From an uncultured Blautia sp. (GTDB lineage: Bacteria; Bacillota; Clostridia; Lachnospirales; Lachnospiraceae), in the NCBI GenBank assembly GCA_934358405.1, contig CAKRKL010000076.1, forward strand, positions 1 to 9,536: a stretch of DNA of 9,536 bases. The letters run 5' to 3'. The notes beneath the pieces are model-generated. The model did no database searches. It was not told where the DNA came from and was given only the letters and a program-made list of their open reading frames with translations. The translations under genes were made by a program, and so were the position numbers. This document shows, piece after piece, positions 7,242 through 9,536 of the stretch (position 1 is the first letter of the stretch; each line of letters starts with the position of its first letter).

Positions 7242-7271
7242 AATATACGCACAAGTTTTCTTATTTGTCAA
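7242..7271 (-). promoter_or_regulatory. Sigma-A promoter of the VOC gene
   Basis: On the minus strand a perfect TTGACA -35 box (7271-7266) and a TATATT -10 box (7247-7242, one mismatch) are separated by 18 nt. Transcription would begin near 7235, giving a leader of about 43 nt before the ATG at 7192. It lies in the 98-nt gap after the spmA stop, so the VOC gene need not depend on read-through from spmA. Confidence 0.7.
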
Positions 7272-7290
7272 GATTATAAATTCAGCTCAT

Positions 7291-7866
7291 TTATTTCTTC
7301 CCATTCATAATCCTGCAAAATATCACTGCTGCCAACGTGCTCATTCCGGTGGCAAAAATGGCAGGTCCTACGATTGCAGCGGGATTCGGACTGCCATACT
7401 GAGCGCGATAAGCGATCATGTTGATGGGTAATAATTGAAGAGAGGAAACATTGATAATCAGAAATGTACACATGGATTTACTGGCAATCGTGCTGTAACC
7501 ATTTAGTCTGTCCAATTCCTGAAATGCCAGCAATCCAGAGCTGGTGCTTGCGTGACTCAGCCCAAGAAAATTAGAAAGAAAATTCAATGAAATATAATAA
7601 TTGGCTTTCTCCTGATTCTTTAATTCAGGAAAGAGGAAGCGAAGAAGCGGCTGGATTCTCCTTGCCAGCTTTTCCACCAGCCCGGCCTGCTCTGCGATTT
7701 TCATAATACCGGTCCAAAAGGCTGTGATTCCTGCAATTGCAATCACCAGATTCACGGCTTCCTTTGCCGAATTAATTATCGCTTCCGTTACCGCATCCAG
7801 GGTTCCTGCAAATGCTCCGTAAATCACCCCAAGCAAAAGCATTCCGCCCCAAAGATAATTCATCAT
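7291..7866 (-). CDS. spmA: Spore maturation protein A-like membrane protein
   Basis: A 191-residue integral membrane protein with the nucleoside-recognition/Gate fold of SpmA, at the length usual for that family (about 196 in Bacillus subtilis). The N-terminus MNYLWGGMLLLGVIYGAFAG, the segment FWTGIMKIAEQAGLVEKL and the C-terminal IVGPAIFATGMSTL closely follow SpmA. SpmA works with SpmB in spore cortex and core dehydration in Bacillus; the molecular role is unclear. The frame extends to a GTG at 7881, but the ribosome binding site GAGGG (7879-7875) lies in that extension and points to the ATG at 7866, or the next ATG at 7863. Oddities: no spmB gene follows, and the core motif usually reading GLGNAATP or similar is GLSHASTSS here. 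It ends 98 nt before the VOC gene and follows the DUF3877-like gene by about 105 nt. Confidence 0.85.
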   Translation of the reverse strand: MMNYLWGGMLLLGVIYGAFAGTLDAVTEAIINSAKEAVNLVIAIAGITAFWTGIMKIAEQAGLVEKLARRIQPLLRFLFPELKNQEKANYYISLNFLSNFLGLSHASTSSGLLAFQELDRLNGYSTIASKSMCTFLIINVSSLQLLPINMIAYRAQYGSPNPAAIVGPAIFATGMSTLAAVIFCRIMNGKK

Positions 7867-7874
7867 AAAAAAAT

Positions 7875-7879
7875 CCCTC
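7875..7879 (-). promoter_or_regulatory. Ribosome binding site that decides the spmA start
   Basis: GAGGG on the minus strand, followed by an A and a run of seven T's and then ATGATG. Spacing is about 8 nt to the first ATG (7866) and 11 nt to the second (7863). It overlaps the GTG at 7881 and so argues against that longer start. Confidence 0.65.
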
Positions 7880-7900
7880 ACACAAGCATATTTTATAATA

Positions 7901-7928
7901 TGTTTATGTGGGGAAAACTTTTCTATGC
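7901..7928 (-). promoter_or_regulatory. Possible sporulation (sigma-E-type) promoter before spmA
   Basis: On the minus strand GCATAGA (7928-7922) and CATAAACA (7908-7901) are separated by 13 nt. They partly match the sigma-E consensus (about KMATATT at -35 and CATACAMT at -10). Transcription would begin near 7894, about 28 nt before the spmA ATG. In Bacillus subtilis spmA is transcribed by sigma-E, which makes this plausible, but the match is imperfect and the region is AT-rich. Confidence 0.3.
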
Positions 7929-7971
7929 ATTTGGATATATAATTGTGAAAATACGCAGGAAATCTGCTCTG

Positions 7972-8508
7972 TCAGAATCCGAACTCCTCATAATCCTCCG
8001 GCAGAAATCTGTGATAAATAAAGTGAAAGCCTTCGTCCTTAAAGCAATAATAATAAATATCGTCCTCTTTATCCACAAATCGGATATAAAAATCAAACTC
8101 CCCGTTATTCATATCCTGATACTCTGTTTTTTCCCCATAAGACGCAAACAGATTAAGCAGCTTTTCCTTCGTACAGTCGTGCTGCTGAACCAGCTCGATA
8201 AGAACCTTGATAAACTCATTCTCTTTCATATTCTCATGTACATACACGCTGCCTGGTTCCGGAATATAAAAACAAAAACGGTCACCTCTGTGGGTAGCGG
8301 TCACCTGCCCCAGCTTCTGTACCAGCGGTTCTGGCATATGTGATAATCTGGCAGCCATTTCATCTGCGCTGTCCCTGGCAGAAAAGAAATGATTCAGGGA
8401 AGACAGAGGATAATATAAATGAATCTTCTCCTCTTTGAATCCAAGCTTGGCCTGTTCTTCCTTTATTACATCTATTAAACTGTTTTCCAGCTTTTCAAAT
8501 CCCGTCAT
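7972..8508 (-). CDS. DUF3877-like protein of unknown function
   Basis: A 178-residue soluble protein with no signal peptide or membrane span. From memory it resembles DUF3877, a family found mainly in Lachnospiraceae and relatives. Features include an LYYPLSSLNHFF segment near residues 31-42, a VTATHRGDRFCFYIP segment near 69-83, YVHENMKENEFIKVLIELV near 89-107, and a C-terminus rich in aromatic and acidic residues (YYYCFKDEGFHFIYHRFLPEDYEEFGF region). No catalytic motif is recognised, so no function is offered. Its start overlaps the acetyltransferase stop by four bases (ATGA), with AAGGAG just upstream, so the two are translationally coupled and may share a task. The family name is given with moderate confidence; that it is a real gene is nearly certain from the coupling. 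Confidence 0.85.
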   Translation of the reverse strand: MTGFEKLENSLIDVIKEEQAKLGFKEEKIHLYYPLSSLNHFFSARDSADEMAARLSHMPEPLVQKLGQVTATHRGDRFCFYIPEPGSVYVHENMKENEFIKVLIELVQQHDCTKEKLLNLFASYGEKTEYQDMNNGEFDFYIRFVDKEDDIYYYCFKDEGFHFIYHRFLPEDYEEFGF

Positions 8509-9308
8509 AGTTTCTCCTTTTTCACTTTATAAACTACATACTCATGGCTGAAATGATAGCCCAGTTTCTCTGCCAGCCCAACAGACATTTTATTGGCTGC
8601 ATCCCAGTTTGGATAAAGCCCTCGCTTGTCACATTCCAGAAGCAGCCGCGCTGCTCCGATATAAGCAAGACCTTTTCTGCGGTGGTCTTCACGGGTTACT
8701 ACCTCAATTTCAATTCCACCATGGCAGCCAAGATTCTCGTCACTTCTTCTGCCATAACCAGAATAAGAGGATATTCCTGCGACTACTTCCCCGCCCGTTA
8801 AAATACAAACACCAAGTCCATACTCTCTGTATTGACTATAGCTTTCGTAGTTTGCTGTCAGGTCTCTGCTCCACTGTGTATCTCTGCAAATTTCAAAAAG
8901 TGCCTGGTCGATCAGTTTCATTTCGTACTCTCTCGGCAGACTTTGTGTTACCTTCTGAAGCTGCTTTAAATCAAAAACCCCAGGTTCCTTTTTAATTGCA
9001 TAACGAACTGTTTTCTCGGCCTTCTCTCCGTAGCACTCCTCGATCATCTGTAACCAGTCATCATTTTGAGGAACCAGAATTACTTCCCTTGATGCACTGT
9101 TTGCCAACGCTCCGGAAATAACTTCCGAGTCCGTTTTTCCGCTCAGGAAGCAAAAATCTCCAAGCATAACAACACCGCTCTCCGGTTTTTCCAGAGAATC
9201 CACATATATTTTTCCCATTACACCCTGCACAGCTGACCAAACTACACTATCCTGCCAGCCTGCAAAGAGGGCACTGGCTCTGCCTGTTTCTTTTAATTCA
9301 CAAATCAT
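8505..9308 (-). CDS. GNAT family N-acetyltransferase
   Basis: A 267-residue cytoplasmic acetyltransferase of the larger two-part GNAT type (resembling the GNAT_acetyltr_2 family). The N-terminal half carries LFAGWQDSVVWSAVQGVMG (about 14-32), typical of that family. The C-terminal half holds the catalytic fold: the acetyl-CoA loop near 210-215 (RRKGLA, matching R-x-x-G-x-A), preceded by the strand IEIEVVTREDH, and the WDAAN motif at 235-239 leading into SVGLAEKLGY. The acceptor is unknown. The frame stays open to a TTG at 9371, but the 21 extra codons lack family similarity and contain AAGGAG followed by six bases and the ATG at 9308, so that ATG is the start. It overlaps the DUF3877-like gene by four bases. 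Expression may come from a promoter inside the preceding gene. Confidence 0.9.
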   Translation of the reverse strand: MICELKETGRASALFAGWQDSVVWSAVQGVMGKIYVDSLEKPESGVVMLGDFCFLSGKTDSEVISGALANSASREVILVPQNDDWLQMIEECYGEKAEKTVRYAIKKEPGVFDLKQLQKVTQSLPREYEMKLIDQALFEICRDTQWSRDLTANYESYSQYREYGLGVCILTGGEVVAGISSYSGYGRRSDENLGCHGGIEIEVVTREDHRRKGLAYIGAARLLLECDKRGLYPNWDAANKMSVGLAEKLGYHFSHEYVVYKVKKEKL

Positions 9309-9313
9309 GCTAT

Positions 9314-9319
9314 ACTCCT
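9314..9319 (-). promoter_or_regulatory. Ribosome binding site that decides the acetyltransferase start
   Basis: AAGGAG on the minus strand, five to six bases before the ATG at 9308 (reading AAGGAGTATAGCATG). It lies inside the longer reading frame that begins at 9371 and shows that the shorter start is the one used. A second GGAGGG near 9343-9348 is not followed by any start codon in frame at suitable spacing. Confidence 0.8.
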
Positions 9320-9350
9320 TACGTGAATCACGCTCTGCCCCTTGCCCTCC

Positions 9351-9371
9351 TTGCTTAATTTGGTTAAGCAA
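9351..9371. repeat. Inverted repeat just after the edge gene
   Basis: Perfect 8-bp arms TTGCTTAA (9351-9358) and TTAAGCAA (9364-9371) around a 5-nt loop. It starts 3 nt past the stop of the edge gene and lies in the leader of the acetyltransferase gene. The stem is AT-rich and no U-run follows on the minus strand (GGAGGGC follows), so it is not a typical terminator; it may be an RNA processing hairpin or chance. Confidence 0.4.
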
Positions 9372-9374
9372 TGC

Positions 9375-9536
9375 CTACGGTTCTATATACTTATCAGGGG
9401 AGAAGGTGTATCCGTTCTTATATCTCACAGTTAAATAGAAGGTCTCTTTTCCATCTGTAACCTTTACAAAGCAAATCTTATTATCATCAAATTTGTCAGT
9501 AATGTCAATACTCTGGTTATGGAAATAAACCCATAC
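9375..9536 (-). CDS. C-terminus of an unrecognised protein (partial)
   Basis: The last 53 codons of a gene that enters from the high-coordinate edge, ending in TAG at 9377-9375. The peptide starts VWVYFHNQSIDITDKFDD and ends NGYTFSPDKYIEP, with a KVTDGKETFYLTVRY stretch between. It is open throughout in this frame, while the other two minus-strand frames are broken by stops in the same stretch, and its composition is that of a soluble, beta-rich domain. It is probably the end of a small secreted or cell-surface protein, but I do not recognise the family. It is followed by 66 nt before the acetyltransferase ATG. Confidence 0.65.
   Translation of the reverse strand, partial: VWVYFHNQSIDITDKFDDNKICFVKVTDGKETFYLTVRYKNGYTFSPDKYIEP
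9480..9508 (-). promoter_or_regulatory. Near-consensus sigma-A promoter inside the edge gene
   Basis: On the minus strand a perfect TTGACA (9508-9503) and GATAAT (9485-9480, one mismatch) are separated by exactly 17 nt. It lies within the coding sequence of the partial edge gene and points at the acetyltransferase gene; the leader would be about 165 nt. It could drive the acetyltransferase and DUF3877-like genes. The match is good, but its use is not shown. Confidence 0.5.

Noticed and set aside
7867..7881. GTG start giving five extra residues on SpmA
   Set aside because: The likely ribosome binding site GAGGG overlaps the extension, and SpmA homologues begin at the methionine before NYLW.
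7940..7972. Short GCAG/CTGC hairpin after the DUF3877-like gene as a terminator
   Set aside because: The stem is only four base pairs with a weak T-run; not enough to call a terminator.
7900..8343. Plus-strand open frame of 147 codons spanning the spmA upstream gap and the DUF3877-like gene
   Set aside because: It is mostly antisense to a gene supported by ATGA coupling, and its product shows no family-like pattern or ribosome binding site.
9309..9371. 21-codon N-terminal extension of the acetyltransferase starting at TTG
   Set aside because: The extension holds the ribosome binding site AAGGAG for the ATG at 9308, part of the inverted repeat, and no family-like sequence.

Overview
The window looks like a stretch of chromosome from a low- to mid-GC, spore-forming Firmicute, most likely a Lachnospiraceae-type gut Clostridium. 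The reasons are AT-rich intergenic DNA with strong GGAGG-type ribosome binding sites, a CUT1 sugar ABC transporter paired with a YesM/YesN-type two-component system, a spmA-like sporulation gene, and a protein resembling the Lachnospiraceae family DUF3877. Every gene I can support lies on the minus strand, so transcription runs from high to low coordinates. No RNA gene, insertion sequence, CRISPR array or phage gene was seen, and there is no gene-free stretch longer than about 150 bases.

High-coordinate part, about 9536 to 7291: the C-terminal 53 codons of an unrecognised protein, a GNAT acetyltransferase whose real start is 63 nt inside the longest reading frame, a DUF3877-like protein joined to it by an ATGA overlap, and an orphan spmA-like membrane protein with no spmB beside it. 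A near-consensus vegetative promoter lies inside the edge gene, and a possible sporulation sigma-E-type promoter precedes spmA.

Middle, about 7290 to 6748: a single VOC (glyoxalase-fold) gene with its own good sigma-A-type promoter and a strong hairpin terminator.

Low-coordinate part, 6729 to 1: a complete carbohydrate uptake locus. A sensor histidine kinase and an AraC-type response regulator overlap by 29 nt and end at a 14-bp terminator. A recognisable promoter then starts a second unit: solute-binding protein, hairpin, MalF-like permease, MalG-like permease (ATGA overlap), and the first 16 codons of a gene whose start resembles a glycoside hydrolase of the GH32/GH43 beta-propeller group. 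The likely logic is that the kinase senses an extracellular sugar or oligosaccharide, the regulator activates the transporter promoter, the binding protein and two permeases import the sugar, and the edge gene hydrolyses it. No ATPase subunit is encoded here, so a shared MsmK-type ATPase elsewhere is probably used.

I see no clear new defence or mobile system. The points most worth a second look are the solute-binding protein without a lipobox, the orphan spmA with a diverged core motif, the kinase gene placed directly behind a terminator, and the apparent promoter inside the edge gene.
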